Shown: one piece after another, positions 35,836 to 47,390 of the stretch
Layout: each line of letters begins with the position of its first letter
Position numbering within the stretch: the stretch's first letter is position 1
DNA from: Ischnura elegans
Taxonomy: Eukaryota > Arthropoda > Insecta > Odonata > Coenagrionidae
Direction of reading: 5' to 3'
Length of the DNA: 64,000 nt
NCBI RefSeq assembly: GCF_921293095.1
Contig: NC_060257.1
Location: 67,836,472 to 67,900,471 of the forward strand
Notes under the pieces: model-generated
Told to the model about the DNA's origin: nothing
Databases searched by the model: none
The model's input: the letters and a program-made list of their open reading frames with translations, nothing else
Position numbers and translations under genes: made by a program

Positions 35836-36057
35836 TATACAGTCGACATGTTCCGCTGCACTGCAGCATTATCAAGACTAAACCAAGAAATTAACCAAGG
35901 TGGGGGTGGAGGGAGGGGTGGATCTCCCTCCGCCTTCTCAAATGGATGCGAGTGTGTAATTTTGTATTTATATGGTAATGCTGCAGTGCAGTGAAACATG
36001 TCGACTGTAGTTTAATAAATTTTTATGTGGAAAGTGCAGTGTTTCACTTCATATCTC

Positions 36058-37200
36058 ATAATGGATATCCACAAAGTATCTGCCTCATCCATCCAATTCA
36101 TATTCTAAATTCATACGACAGTTTTAACATAGAATTAAGGAACCTGTTCATATAGTTCAGTGGTGTCTGCGTAGTGGCATAGAAAGCCTAAACAATGAAA
36201 AATGTTCAGGCGGTACGCCTAAACGTTCGGCCATCACGACCAAATACTTTGATCAGAATTCAACAGAAAAGTCCAGTCACACCAGTTTAGATGCTCCCTC
36301 CAAAGTGTTTCCTGCGGGTGACAAAATGATGCAGTTGTTGCATAGGAACAATCTAAATAATATGACTATATGAAACTTCATCATAATGTCTGAATTGGGT
36401 CAGTGCTATTAATCAAACATGACCAGATCCATAATCTCAACTTTCTACTGTGATGGAGTTTGGGTGAAACCAAGGATATTCATAGAGGGTCATAGTCACC
36501 TTGATAATAAAATAATAGACACTGTCTTTACAGAATTGATGTGACTAAATTGTTTAATTAGCCTGTTTAAAATTTTTTAATTGAATTGGTCAAATGCTTT
36601 TACTACTTTGCCTTTTTTAACCCCCTTGCGGTTGGTGTAAAAGCTAACGTACAAGATGGTATTGTGATTGATTTGTCTCCCCATATATGAAGTAGACAAT
36701 AACTGGACCTTTTTTTCTCATGAAGTCGATTTATTCAACATCTTTGGTACATACAACAATATTCTGTCCATTAACAAGTTGAGGAAATATTCTGGGAAAC
36801 GGACAGCTTAACATTTTACATTCAAAGCATTTTTTTCAGTTAAATCAACAAAATAGCATGACAGATGATGATTCCGTAATATTGTATTAAGTTGAGACTA
36901 AGAGAAGGAGACTTCATTAGAAGTATTGACTGTAATAAATTTTACAATTCCAAAATTGGGAGATCCTAACTCATTGGCACCCACTACAATACAAGAATTG
37001 TCTTCAAATTTGATACTGTTTAAAATGACATTTGTGGATGCTCTACACAACGTAAGGCTATTATGGATAGGTGAGGCTAGAATTTACCACTGGTTTCCCG
37101 TAGGGGTGTAAATGGCGAAAATTCACGGTATCTATTCCAGCATATCCTTGATATTAAGGCTATATGCTTTCCTTGAGCAATATCGCACTTTGAGTATTTT
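36058..37200. other. No gene seen
   Basis: AT-rich. The frame at 36926-37111 shows no family features. Confidence 0.5.
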
Positions 37201-37203
37201 GAT

Positions 37204-37273
37204 TTCAGGGTGTCCGAAGACCTCGCCCGGGATCTGAACCCAGGAGCTTTAGATCATTGGCCCTACCGCTGAG
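37204..37273 (-). repeat. tRNA-like sequence on the minus strand
   Basis: The minus strand reads CTCAGCGGTAGGGC (D-arm-like) and GGGTTCAGATCCC (T-arm/B-box-like) at tRNA spacing. The acceptor stem is not convincing. Likely a SINE head or tRNA pseudogene. Confidence 0.45.
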
Positions 37274-38988
37274 AAGATTTCAAATTAATACTTCTTTGTG
37301 ACAGCACCTAGGGCAGAGTAGCTTTAATATAAAACCTACCTTCCGTAATATCCCCATTAGGTTGGGAATTTGTCCGATGTGTGTAGGTTGGCAATTTGAG
37401 TGTCAGTTTTACGGTTTTAACTTCTTTATCTCACGGGTTACATAACTGTGGACTGATGTACCTTCCATTGCCAACATTCCCAAAATTCCACTGATTCTTT
37501 CTAGCATCATTGCATATGTTAGAGGACGTCTGAGCATGGGAATTTATGAAGCACTTTTATCGAGCGATTAGAGAGGGCGTTCATAGAATGTTTAAGTGTG
37601 AAATATTCACTGTAGAATTCTGCGTATGTGGTTCGTTTACAACCATGAAATCATTATTCTTAAATTCTACCAGGCCAAACATTTGAATAATCTATTTCAG
37701 CCGTGTGCGATAGTGAGATGTAATGGCAATATTTATTCTACATTCAAGTAATATTTTAGCATACCGTGAAAGAATTATCCGAATTTAATCCCTGATGCGT
37801 ACGGACGATGTCACATTATTTTTTAGTGAGTTATTTAGCTCTAAACTGTGACCGATTAGCGCTAAACTGTCCTGGTGAAAGCAATTTCGCATGAATTATT
37901 TTTTAATATTCTTTGATTGCTCATTGGCAATCCGTTCAAAAGCTATGCAGAATCGGTTCATCTTCGTTGACCTATGGATTATTCCAATGAGCATTATTTG
38001 CGCTATTTGTGAGTTACATTGAAAAGATCGCTCTGAAAGATCTCTGACTCTTTTAATAGTACCTACTGAAAGTTTTTTCTCCATCTTTTGCACCAATGTT
38101 CCTCATAATCAGCTTCTTTTATAAAAAGGTATGTGGGAGTTCGTTCAAATCTTACCATTAAAAAAATGAAAAAGTATGCTGTTGCTTTGAAGTAGGAATG
38201 TTGATTAGGGTCTTCTCACAAAATTCTTTCACTTTTTGGTCCAAAATCGAATTCTTCGGTGAAAGGGGAGATGGAAAATACATTTCCCTTCCAATGGCCC
38301 TCATTTCCATTCGTTTCATTTTGTTCTCAGCGCTGCAGTCTCTGAGGATAAGTCGATGGCCCCGTGATTGTCTTTAGAAAACGCAGAAAGCAAACATGCG
38401 TCGCGTTAGTGGACTCTCTGGAGTGTAGCAGATTGAATGCGTAATGAGATTGCTTCAATAAAACGTTAAGCGGTGAGGGTTGGAAAGGAATGCAAAGCAC
38501 ATCGCTTCTGTTCAGAATTGGATTCGAATGGGAGAAAATTCTTCATATCTCTCCAAAGTGGAAATGTACGGATGGCCTGATTTGGAAATCGGTATTCAAA
38601 GTACCTATTTCAGCCCACTCCTTCCCAAGGGTTATGGTACCCTTGAAAGGGCAAAGGTGCGTTTTCCGAGCTATGTTCCATGAGGCCTGTATCTAAGTGT
38701 GGTAGAGACATATGCTTTGAATTACTTTCCTGTTCCAGTTGGTATGATTCTTAATCATGCATACGAGCGAAATTTACTTTTTATCTGACAATGAGTCCTA
38801 ATCGGTTTTTTTTCTGTTCTGTGCATGACAAAATTTGGAAGTTTACTTTAGCTATTCATTTTCGTATTAATTTTGGGTGTCATTTCTGAAGTTATTGAAT
38901 GGGAAAGATAATTTCTCATTTTTGTTGATATTAATACCACCGCATTCATGAAATTATTAATGCTTATATAAAACTTTGGTGAAGTAAC
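37274..38988. other. No gene seen
   Basis: Frames at 38480-38696 overlap in two phases with no domain. No promoter or splice evidence. Confidence 0.5.
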
Positions 38989-38991
38989 ATA

Positions 38992-39249
38992 TCGATGGCT
39001 AAGTTCTAACAACACGTACTTACCTCAAAAATAGAAAGTTTTCATGAGAGAAAAAAACGATTATTTTTTTTTACTTGTACAAGGAAATTAAAAACCAAAA
39101 TTTCATAAAACTGAAAAAGAAGCATTCATTTGCAAACAAAGAATTGTTTTTTGCTTGTATTTTATTTTTTAATATTATTACATTTCGTTAAAGATACCTG
39201 CCAAAACCGGCCTAATTTGAGATACGTGTTGTTAGAATTTAGCCATCGA
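38992..39249 (+). mobile_element. MITE family T1 (TA target, Tc1/mariner-like), copy 1
   Basis: The 258-bp element starts TCGATGGCTAAGTTCTAAC and ends with its near-inverse (GTTAGAATTTAGCCATCGA). TA flanks it at 38990-38991 and 39250-39251. The interior is AT-rich and noncoding. It matches the copy at 50484-51145 outside that copy's insertion. The TA duplication is consistent with Tc1/mariner transposition in trans. Confidence 0.85.
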
Positions 39250-39251
39250 TA

Positions 39252-40928
39252 TGGAAAATTCCGAGTTATTTTAAATCTTGAATGTGCGTAATTTTCCGGG
39301 TGCCGCTTCCTTGTTTTTCAGAAAATTTGCTAATCAATTAATAATAAATTTTGCTCTATAAATATTTTTAGGAAGCAAAAATCATGAAGCTACTGGCTAA
39401 AATATTTTTTTGCTTCATCTTCAACAATTGGTCATTAGAATTGGGATTATTATTCAGGGTGGGACAGTTATGTTCATTGAACCTGTTTGGATTGTGAACG
39501 AGCACGGTGCGATTCGTACCATTTATTCGGAATGGGAATCCCATTCGATCCTTTGAAAATTGTTTTTCCTTCCCCACATCCACTATGGTGGTTACGTGAA
39601 AATTGTTCCGGAGAATACCGACGAACGCGTATGAATTCTAAAAGTGCACCTTTTACTTTCCTGAATCCACGTTCTTTTGTTCATTTCACCGAAGCCTGAT
39701 TGCAAATGTTTGTTGGAACCTGGGTCGTAGTAATAGTGGGGCTTCTCAAAGCGCGCAAATGTGTGGATTTTGGTTTCCTGGGAAATGTGAAGAATGTTTG
39801 AAATGGTATCCTGTTAAATTAGGGGCCGTTAGTGGAAGCGAGGGGCGGCAATATATATATTTTTTTCGCTCGCCAGTCGTTCCGCCCGCTGCCCAATGGA
39901 CGTTTTGCTACCACAATCGATTGTCATTTGCTCAAATTCTCGCTGAGAGCCGTAGCCATTACCTCCCATTCAACCTACGTGTTTTTTCATTTTTTCCCGT
40001 TCACCGTTAATCTTTCTCGTTGTCTCGTGTTATTAGAATAGTCCCCAATATCCATCAGCACTGCGTTTTACCGAAGTGCTTTCCATTCTAGCTTGTAAGT
40101 GCTAGCATTTATTAAAATCTTCTCTGGCAGTCGACCCTTGATGGATTGTTTGAATGTTCTGGTTTTTAATCAAGGCCCAACCCTGATGTTCCCGATATAG
40201 CAAAATTGATACAATTGCTTTAACCCAATTCCGCGCAGAAAACTTTATGCTTGCGCTTGTCAAGATATATAGGTACGTGGCAGGTACGGTACGGTATAGG
40301 TACGATACAGAAATTAGTTTCTTCGGAATAACCCGTAGCCATATACCTAAACTAGATGGTAACAAGGTCAGAATCTAATGCTGTTCAATTTCTGTGAGTG
40401 AACGTGATGGAAAGGATGAATATTCAGGAAAAGCATATTTTACTGCAGAAGGGAAAGTTAAAATAATATTAACAGTGCAGTTTACTATTTACTTTTATAA
40501 TCATATGTAATTTATATGATATCTTCAGGTAAATTATAGAGAGTCGATGTCCATATTGAATTTCCGTTTTGTAACCGTCTATTTCCGTCAATTGACTTAT
40601 TTCTAACGGATTTAAAATTATGCTAATAAGTGGATCGAGTTATTGCAAATTGATATATCATAATTGTGTTAATCCGACAGCAAAAAGGAGTGTGGGTCTT
40701 CTCCTCTTAATCTCAGAATGGTAGGATGTAGCCGCATAGCTTCGGCGGGCGGTAAAGGGTTCAAGGAAGTGATAATAATGAGGATTCAATGTAATCATTT
40801 ATTTAGTGGAGAAACAAAAGAAAATTATACCATACCTACATTGGAGTATGATTTGATGCTTTCCCGGCGAATGATGTGGGAAAACTCTTCTCGGGATTCC
40901 CACCGAGCTAATTGTTTCATAACGGCCA
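39252..40928. other. No gene seen
   Basis: Frames at 39487-40041 overlap in two phases without a domain. A GGTACGGTACGGTA microsatellite-like run lies at about 40280. Confidence 0.5.
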
Positions 40929-40970
40929 ACGTTTCAAGCTCCGACTCGGGGCTCATCCTCAGGGCTGAGA
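40915..40970 (-). ncRNA. Hammerhead-like motif with paired stem II, Penelope-type context
   Basis: On the minus strand CTGAGGA (40962-40956) fits the CUGANGA box. It is followed by AGCCCCG...CGGAGCT, which pairs as stem II with one bulge per side, then GAAAC (40935-40931). After it, AACG and CGTT can pair as stem III across TTGGC. Stem I is weak. This is the best-paired core among those with an intact first box. Confidence 0.4.
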
Positions 40971-41269
40971 ACGTGCCTCATATTTAATGCCATTAATATT
41001 TTGAATTAACCGTAAATGCTGTCGTATTAATCTCTCACATGAGGTAAATCATTACAGCATACGCCAAAAGTGATGTCAGCGCAACATGTATTCGGAATCA
41101 TAGGCTTATATGATTATAGACGTAACTACATGATTAACACTCGTATTACAAGTACAAAAATGCTTGGTGAATTATTGTGTATAATTTATAAGAATCCATA
41201 AGCAGTGCGTCTCTTAAATGCTGAAAAATAAATAGATACGTGATACACCAATAATTTAATTCGCCATAA

Positions 41270-41345
41270 AAAATCTTCGGGATTCGAACCCGGATCTCCC
41301 AATAACCGGTTAGGCGTGCTACTAGCTCTTCCACGAAGCCGTCTA
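41270..41345 (-). repeat. tRNA-derived SINE family C, copy 1
   Basis: The minus strand reads AGAGCTAGTAGCACGCC (A box/D arm) then GAGATCCGGGTTCGAATCCC (B box). Similar to 41833-41920 in the same orientation. Confidence 0.6.
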
Positions 41346-41620
41346 CTTCCATGGTAAGTCTTAGACAGGGATCGACGAACATCGTGTTGATGTCTCAAAA
41401 TCACGTTGTGGCGCAAGGGATGGAGGTTGTGCTTAACTAAGCCACTGTCCGAGAAAAAATCCCTACTTGATCGCTATTCCGCGACGGACGTTTTCCAAAG
41501 CACTGCCTGAAATAGGTAACTTTGTACACAATCAAGCACTTTGATGCAATTGTACTGGAAGTACTGCACTGAATCAGGGGGAGGGATCCTGGATTTCTTT
41601 CTGGGGGGGCACAAGCAAGG

Positions 41621-41788
41621 GCGTATCCAGGATTTTGTTCTTGGGGGGAGGGGGGGCACAGGGATAGCTCGTAATAGAAAAAGGACGCAATGATAAAGGG
41701 GCCGTACTAAAAATCTTGCATATTTTTAGGAGTCTGGGAGGGGGGGGGGGGGGCACGTGCCCCCGTGTCCCCCCCCTAGATCCGCCTA
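41621..41788. mobile_element. G-rich MITE with GGGCGTATCCAGG / CCTAGATCCGCC ends
   Basis: The left end GGGCGTATCCAGGAT and the right end (AGGCGGATCTAGG on the minus strand) are inverted relatives. Both are followed inward by G-tracts (6-14 G) and a GGCAC word. The right half contains a 14-G run at about 41738 and GGCACGTGCC. This end type is widespread in invertebrate genomes; the superfamily is not certain. The run is a candidate G-quadruplex. Confidence 0.55.
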
Positions 41789-41832
41789 TCCACTGAATGA
41801 ATTGGAAGGATTACATTTGCAATGAAAAATCA

Positions 41833-41920
41833 CTTGGCTGAGCCGGGATTCGGAACCCGAATCTCCCAATTGTCGGTGAGATATGCTACCAGTTACTCCG
41901 CGAACTATACCTATCCCACT
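41833..41920 (-). repeat. tRNA-derived SINE family C, copy 2
   Basis: The minus strand reads GGAGTAACTGGTAGCATATC and GATTCGGGTTCCGAATCCC. The extra C in the B box (GGTTCCGAATCC) probably inactivates it. Confidence 0.6.
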
Positions 41921-43369
41921 GACGTAAATCTTAGGCTATGAGGTGACGTGTATATTTTATTAGCTTAATGATATAAATATTTAGATAGGTGCTTTACTGT
42001 GGGGTTGTTGACTCTTTGGTGGTGCGGATGATATTATGGAAATTTTTTTATGATGCAGCACTTTTTTTTCATGAAACTAGTCCGATAATATCGTGACCGA
42101 TGAAAAATAAGATATTCGCAGGAATTTTAATCTCATGACCCGTGGAAGTCAGTTTTCAGTTGAAATAATTTGACTTTGGTGGGGGATTATAGAAGTTTTT
42201 GATTGGTCTCACCCGTGGATAGTGAAAATTTTAGAATTTTTTCCTTGATGAATGGCGATGAATTACTTATAAGGAACACCTGGAGGGCAATTAGTTGGGG
42301 GATGTAAATCAAATGTCTGCCGAGAAGGTTAAACTTTTGATTTCGAAAAATCTCTCGAGAGAAATGTTCAAAACCCAAAACCCTATTTCAAGTTTTATCG
42401 ATAATTGGAAATACCAATTCATTGCATTGAGAAAAAAGTGTTTTTTAACGATAATTTATTAGAATTAACCGCTTTCTGACTACGGAAAAACTGATCCCAT
42501 TTCTGTAAACTTGATTAATATTGTTTTTCAGAGTGGAGAAACTTTCATTACCTACTCAGATGTATAATTCACAAGACAAGTCACAGTTAGAAATAACCAT
42601 AATTTATCCAGGATAGGTAATGCCTAGTTGAATTCCTACATTTATTTCTTCAAAGAATGCACAGTGTTTGATTTCATTACATGACCTCAGTTTACCTCTA
42701 ACACTTATTAAATGTTAATGCAGATTCCATGAGGAAATATTTGATTTAAATCTGCGATTATGTTTTCTCCAGCTATGATATTCAATTCGATAGAAAATAC
42801 TGGGCCATGAATTAAAAATTTAATTAAAATGTATTCCCACGGCATATAATCAGCTGCGATGTCGAGAATATATTTTTAGCTTTTTTCCGTATACATTTTA
42901 TGGTAGTGCATGATGTGCTAGATGTTGTTGATATTCTTTGACACTTCGCCGAAGAAAAGGTCTGCTTTGTGAGTCTTAAAAAGTCACCAAGTGTTAAGCT
43001 TTATTTTTACATCCCGTAACCGTTGAAAATTTATGAACTTCGTTTGTTTTCAGTAACGGAGGGGAATAAATATTTTGAGGATATAAAATTTTTGTAATTT
43101 GTAATTAATTATAGCAAATTCTTTGAATTTATAAGGTAGTAATGATATAGGGTGAACAAAATTGTGCTAAAATATAAAATTAACTGGAGTATTAGCTGAT
43201 AAATTACACTTTTTGCCCGAAAAATGATCATGGTACCTTAAACTTGGATAGGGTTTAAATAGGCTTTAAACAGGATAGGGTTACTATTCCCTCTGCGTGA
43301 TATTTTCAGTATTTTTGATACATTAATGAGTGATGTGGTAGGCTTATATCATTCATGAAGAAACATTTA
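41921..43369. other. No gene seen
   Basis: AT-rich; no domain, tRNA or terminal repeat recognised. Confidence 0.5.
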
Positions 43370-43580
43370 CGCCAACCGTTTTTTTTTTTAAATCGCAGTT
43401 TTCCATTTTTTTAACAAAGTGGTAAGCCTCTAAATAAACAACTGAAAAAAAACAAAATAAAAAATCATTCTTTAAAATGATACAAAACACCTATCCCTCG
43501 CATCAAAGGATGTTTATTAAGAAATGACACAAAAGTATTGAAAATGACAAGATCTTGAGTACAGATCTACAGCAGAAAGG
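43370..43580 (+). repeat. Dispersed repeat R5, copy 1
   Basis: Matches 63025-63215 in direct orientation: ACGCCA, then CATTCTTTAAAATGATAC, AACACCTATCCCTCGCAT, GAAATGACA and ATTGAAAATGACA align in order with the second copy. Diverged, noncoding. Confidence 0.6.
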
Positions 43581-43693
43581 TCAGAACGGTGAGTGTTATG
43601 TAGTGGAAGGGGGAAACCTCTTAAGAGTACCTACAACGTAAACGCTTGTCTGCTGGCATCGGTGGGAACTTGCATTCCTCTTGCGGTTAGAGG

Positions 43694-43725
43694 TATAAAA
43701 AGAACCCTACCCTCTCCCTCAGTAC
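43694..43725 (+). promoter_or_regulatory. Candidate TATA/initiator core promoter 1
   Basis: TATAAAAA at 43694-43701 inside AGGTATAAAAAG, with TCAGTA whose A is at 43721, 27 bases from the TATA start. TCAGT matches the arthropod initiator TCAKTY core. The downstream 200 bases are GC-richer than the surroundings and hold a 113-codon frame (43593-43934) of no known family that starts upstream of the TATA box. No donor is obvious at its end. Confidence 0.4.
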
Positions 43726-43944
43726 CCTTCCCTCAGAAGGACCCCAAATTATCCGTGAAATTCGTCCCTAGCTTCTGTGTTGTGGGCGGACGCGGAGTAA
43801 TGTCGCTTTTGGCCACAGGCGCGAGTGGGTTTATTGAGTGGGCTGTGGAGGCAGTGGGGGTACGACCCCACGTCATTGGGGAAGTCCGTCGTGAGGGGCA
43901 GCCGAAGACACGCTTGAAGCGTCCCACGCTGTAAGCTTTGTGAC

Positions 43945-44799
43945 GTCCAAAATGGTAATTGCTTTCTTTAGAGTAATAGTTTCCCTAGTCTTGCAATCCT
44001 GTGTACCGTATACAGCTATCTTTGTCGTTTCTTAATACCTCTTTTTGTGCGTAGAAAGTAAAAGAAATTTTCCGTGAACCATGCTGGTGGTACATGCGTG
44101 GATAGTTGTGCCTGAGAAATGAACCTTCAAAAAGGCAAACATTTCTAATGGGTCGTAGCTACTTTTTACCTTAATTTTTTTGGGCCATGCTCTGTCCAAA
44201 TTACGGAAAGGATGGCCTTTTTAACCCCAAGCAATCCTCAATTTAGATTAAAAGCGGTAGTTATGAGCTGGTATGTCTCAAAGTATGTGTACTACATCGT
44301 TTTCTAAAATATTCTTCATTTCCCGAGTTGCGTTGCTTTAAGATTCAAATCTCAATTCCCCAAAATACGTCTGAAATCATAATTGCTTTCTTCGAAGTAA
44401 TAGTATTCGTAGGCTTGCAATCTCGCGTACCGTACAGAGATCTCTTTGTCGTTTCACAAGATGATTCTTCTTTTTGTGAGTAGGAAGTAAAAGATATTTT
44501 CTGTGAACTTTGCTGGAGGTAGTACATGCCTGGATAGTACTGCTTGAGAAGTGAACCTCCAAAAAGGGAGAGAGTTCTTATGGGTCATAACCACTTTTGA
44601 GATAAATTTTTATAGGCCATTTCATGTCCAAATAATGGGAAAAACAGTCTTTTTGTTCCCTAACAACCCCTAATTTCGATTAAAATTGGCAGATATTGAG
44701 CTGGTCCGTCATAAAGTATGCAAACTGGTTGTATTATAAAATATTCTATATTACCGAGTTACGTTGTTGTAAGATTCAAATCTCGATTCCTCAAAATAC
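43945..44799 (+). repeat. Tandem duplication, two ~425-bp units
   Basis: Unit 1 (about 43945-44380) and unit 2 (about 44381-44799) align throughout: AATTGCTTTCTT, AGTAATAGT, CTTGCAATC, TTTGTCGTTTC, GAACCT(T/C)CAAAAAGG, GATTCAAATCTC. Divergence is appreciable, with indels. No frame is kept open in both. Confidence 0.8.
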
Positions 44800-46210
44800 T
44801 TGAACCTTGAATTTCGCAAGATTTTTTTAAACAAATAAAAGCTTATTGTATCCGCTGCCAATCGATGAAATCGTAACTGTACGCAGTGAAACAAGCGAAC
44901 AAGGGCCGAGTGGTCGCTATTCGTATTGTACTTTGGAGGGATAAAGTATCACTACGATATTTGTGCCGCTACTATCGGTCTACAAGGCAATCACTTTCCT
45001 TTCCAATGGCACGTTTTTCTTAGACTTAACACGTTGCTGGAGGGATATTTTAATATAGAGGAACGATATATCTGGGTACTGGTGTTGAGATTGAAAATAT
45101 ATGCCAATTTGGGAGAAATACCTTTTGCTTAAATATTTTTGGATAGGTAATGTTTCAAATGTAACTTTACCTAATCAACCATTAAGATGCGTCAATTTAT
45201 AATAATTAACGAACATCTACTGAAAACGTACTACCATATACCTATAGTATGCTTTAAAATTGCTTAAGTTGACGCTACTATATGGCGTGAATCTTTGTTA
45301 TCCATTCGGAACGGTCGGGGAAAAAAGTTACGAGAATTCTTTCCATTTGCATGCAAAGTGCTAAGAAGAAGCATAACTAACGCTCAACATGTCTATTTTG
45401 TTGACGGATTAATCTCTTAAACCTTACACCATTTTTTTTAAATTTCCTTAGGACCTATATACATTTTTTCTTGGTCAAAATTTGATTATTTTACCTCAGT
45501 ATTTTCTCAGGCAGAACTTTTTTATGTTCAAGCGACAGGAAAATATTTCTTGGTGGACGTTATACATCGATGATGTACAATTATAAGAGAACGCGTGGGA
45601 TTTTCATGAAAATGATGAATACGTCGTTTCTCGGACGCAGTAACCGTGGAGACGTTATGCAAGTCGCATTTAGCAGACGATGACTAATCGATTGTCGACT
45701 GTATCTTAATATAATTTACAACTAGAAACATTTATTAGGGTTTTTGATACATTTTAATAATATTTAATGGGGAAAATTTTTGTTATAGTTACTTGTTTTT
45801 CTGGTTTATGGTCAAAATTTACGTATTTAAGACTCGATCTTGAATAATTACCGAGGGTAACAACGGTACATTTAGTGATATTATAATAAGTTTGCCTAAC
45901 ATAATTTCGACTTGATTCCAAATTGAGGTACGGTGTACTGGATTCTGAAATATTAAAACATGAAACTGTATACATTACTCATATGAGAAAACAATTTTAA
46001 AGAATTATATCGCAAGAAATGGCATACACCCAAGAGACGCACGACTCGGAAATAACGATAAATATCTAAGGTTGGTGTGACTCACTACTGGCTCTCTAAT
46101 TTCCGGGAATCCAAAGACACATTTTAGCAGCTTGAAGCATTAGAGGAGTGCAGAGGTTTAGGTGTTGAGATATTTTTTAAAATTAGAGTATTTTCACTTA
46201 TTTTTTTCAG
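44800..46210. other. No gene seen (would be intron if the exon at 46211 is real)
   Basis: AT-rich; the frames are short. A polypyrimidine stretch and AG at 46199-46210 lead into the candidate exon. Confidence 0.45.
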
Positions 46211-46350
46211 CGAAATACGCCAGTATTTCAGCCTTTCCTGCTTCAGCGATGAAGCCATCCGGGAGTAAAGACGGGCGGTTTGTGCGGAAGAAAGAATTTG
46301 AGAAGAGGCAGAAGAGTTCTTTCAGGGATAAAATGAAGAGGGAATTGTAA
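46211..46350 (+). CDS. Candidate 3'-terminal coding exon, unknown protein
   Basis: A strong acceptor (CACTTATTTTTTTCAG) precedes CG and then 45 codons ending at a TAA (46348-46350). The peptide runs from KYASISAFPASAMKPSGSK through GRFVRKKEFEKRQKSSFRDK to MKREL: a short hydrophobic start, then a strongly basic, probably helical tail. The exon is less AT-rich than its surroundings. I recognise no family. No upstream exon in the same phase is found within the window, and no clear poly(A) signal follows closely. Alternatively it is a chance frame or a transposon remnant. If read without splicing, an internal ATG at the MKPSGSK position would give 33 residues. Confidence 0.35.
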
Positions 46351-46553
46351 CCCAAAATTGACGATAGTCCACGTTTATTATAAAAATTTTCCGTCTCTAG
46401 GAGTATTAGCTCTAGCGATACCTTTCATCGACCAGAGGAATTATCGCTAAATCTGTGATTTCTTGGATCGCACGGTAATTCGAATCCTCCCTTTTTCCAA
46501 AGCCTATTTCGTCACTTTCCGTATTAATAACGTTCAATTAAAGCCACGCGTTA

Positions 46554-46773
46554 AGGCCGTTTTACACGGGCACAATCTGACGTGTGTACGAAGGCGCAGT
46601 CAAAATTGCGTCGTGTAAAGCGGTAAATTCCTAGAACACATGCGAGAATATTGGACGTGAGATGTCAAAATAGTCCGTTCTAATTTCGTTCATGCATTCG
46701 CGCAATTCCACACTATTTTAGAAATTAATGCAGTTCTAGCCTGCGCAATTTCGTGCCCCGTGTAAAACGGCCT
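46554..46773. mobile_element. MITE family G1 (AGGCCGTTTTACACGGG ends), copy 1
   Basis: The 220-bp element begins AGGCCGTTTTACACGGG and ends CCCGTGTAAAACGGCCT, an exact 17-bp inverse, with CAC/GTG continuing inward. The interior is noncoding but contains GCGCAATT-type words in both orientations. No certain target duplication. Confidence 0.85.
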
Positions 46774-47012
46774 CTACAATCGCTGTTAACGACCGTGCGT
46801 TCTAAGTGGCTGAAGGAATGTGCCAGCGATGGTTTCAACTATGGAAAAAGGGCATGCTGAGTGATGGACATGGGATGGAAAAAGGTGTTTTAGCTTGATG
46901 CACATCGTGCCAACCAAAAACCCTTAGCGACAGGCAATGGACACAAGGGCGAGGTTAATTGAACATTTTCTTCTTATCTCACGACGACAGCCAGTTGCTA
47001 TGGTAAGCTTAA

Positions 47013-47386
47013 CCCTTTGGATGCCAACCGGTTTTCTAGTTACTATGCTAAACGTGCCGAGTCATTTTTGCTGATTTTGCAGTAGGTTAGGGAAAAAAAT
47101 TAGGTCTCAAAAACAACTAAAGGTATATATTAAAAAACTTAAATAAATCTATATTATATGTGGTTTCACCTTTTTCATGTATTATTTGACAAATTTTTGG
47201 TAATATGAGTTATTTTTTATAATTAAAAGAAAATAGTTAATGTTTAATAAAATGAATACTCACTTTTGAATTATTAGTGAAATATCAGCATCTAAGAGAG
47301 ATATAGCAGGAGGAGCACTATCGCGCTCCGGGCACTTTTCGCGAGAGATAGGAGGATCGCGACAGCGTTCCCCGGTACTCTAAGGG
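47013..47386. mobile_element. piggyBac-like MITE, copy 1 (TTAA target)
   Basis: TTAA at 47009-47012 and 47387-47390 flank a 374-bp element that starts CCCTTTGGATGCCAACCGG and ends CCGGTACTCTAAGGG. CCCTTTG-type ends next to TTAA are typical of piggyBac-derived elements. The interior is AT-rich and noncoding. Confidence 0.75.
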
Positions 47387-47390
47387 TTAA

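Larger units (their letters stand above)
35416..36057. mobile_element. Foldback element with ~62-bp inverted termini and internal inverted SINE B pair
   Basis: The termini 35416-35480 and about 35997-36057 are inverted copies (GAGATATGAAGTGAAACA at the outside, CTACAGTCGACATG at the inside). A second nested inverted pair, around GCACTGCAGCATTA, is at 35840-35873 and 35973-36008. Between them sit two oppositely oriented tRNA-like heads. No target duplication is visible beside the termini. It could be a true foldback transposon or a stacked set of inverted insertions. Confidence 0.65.
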
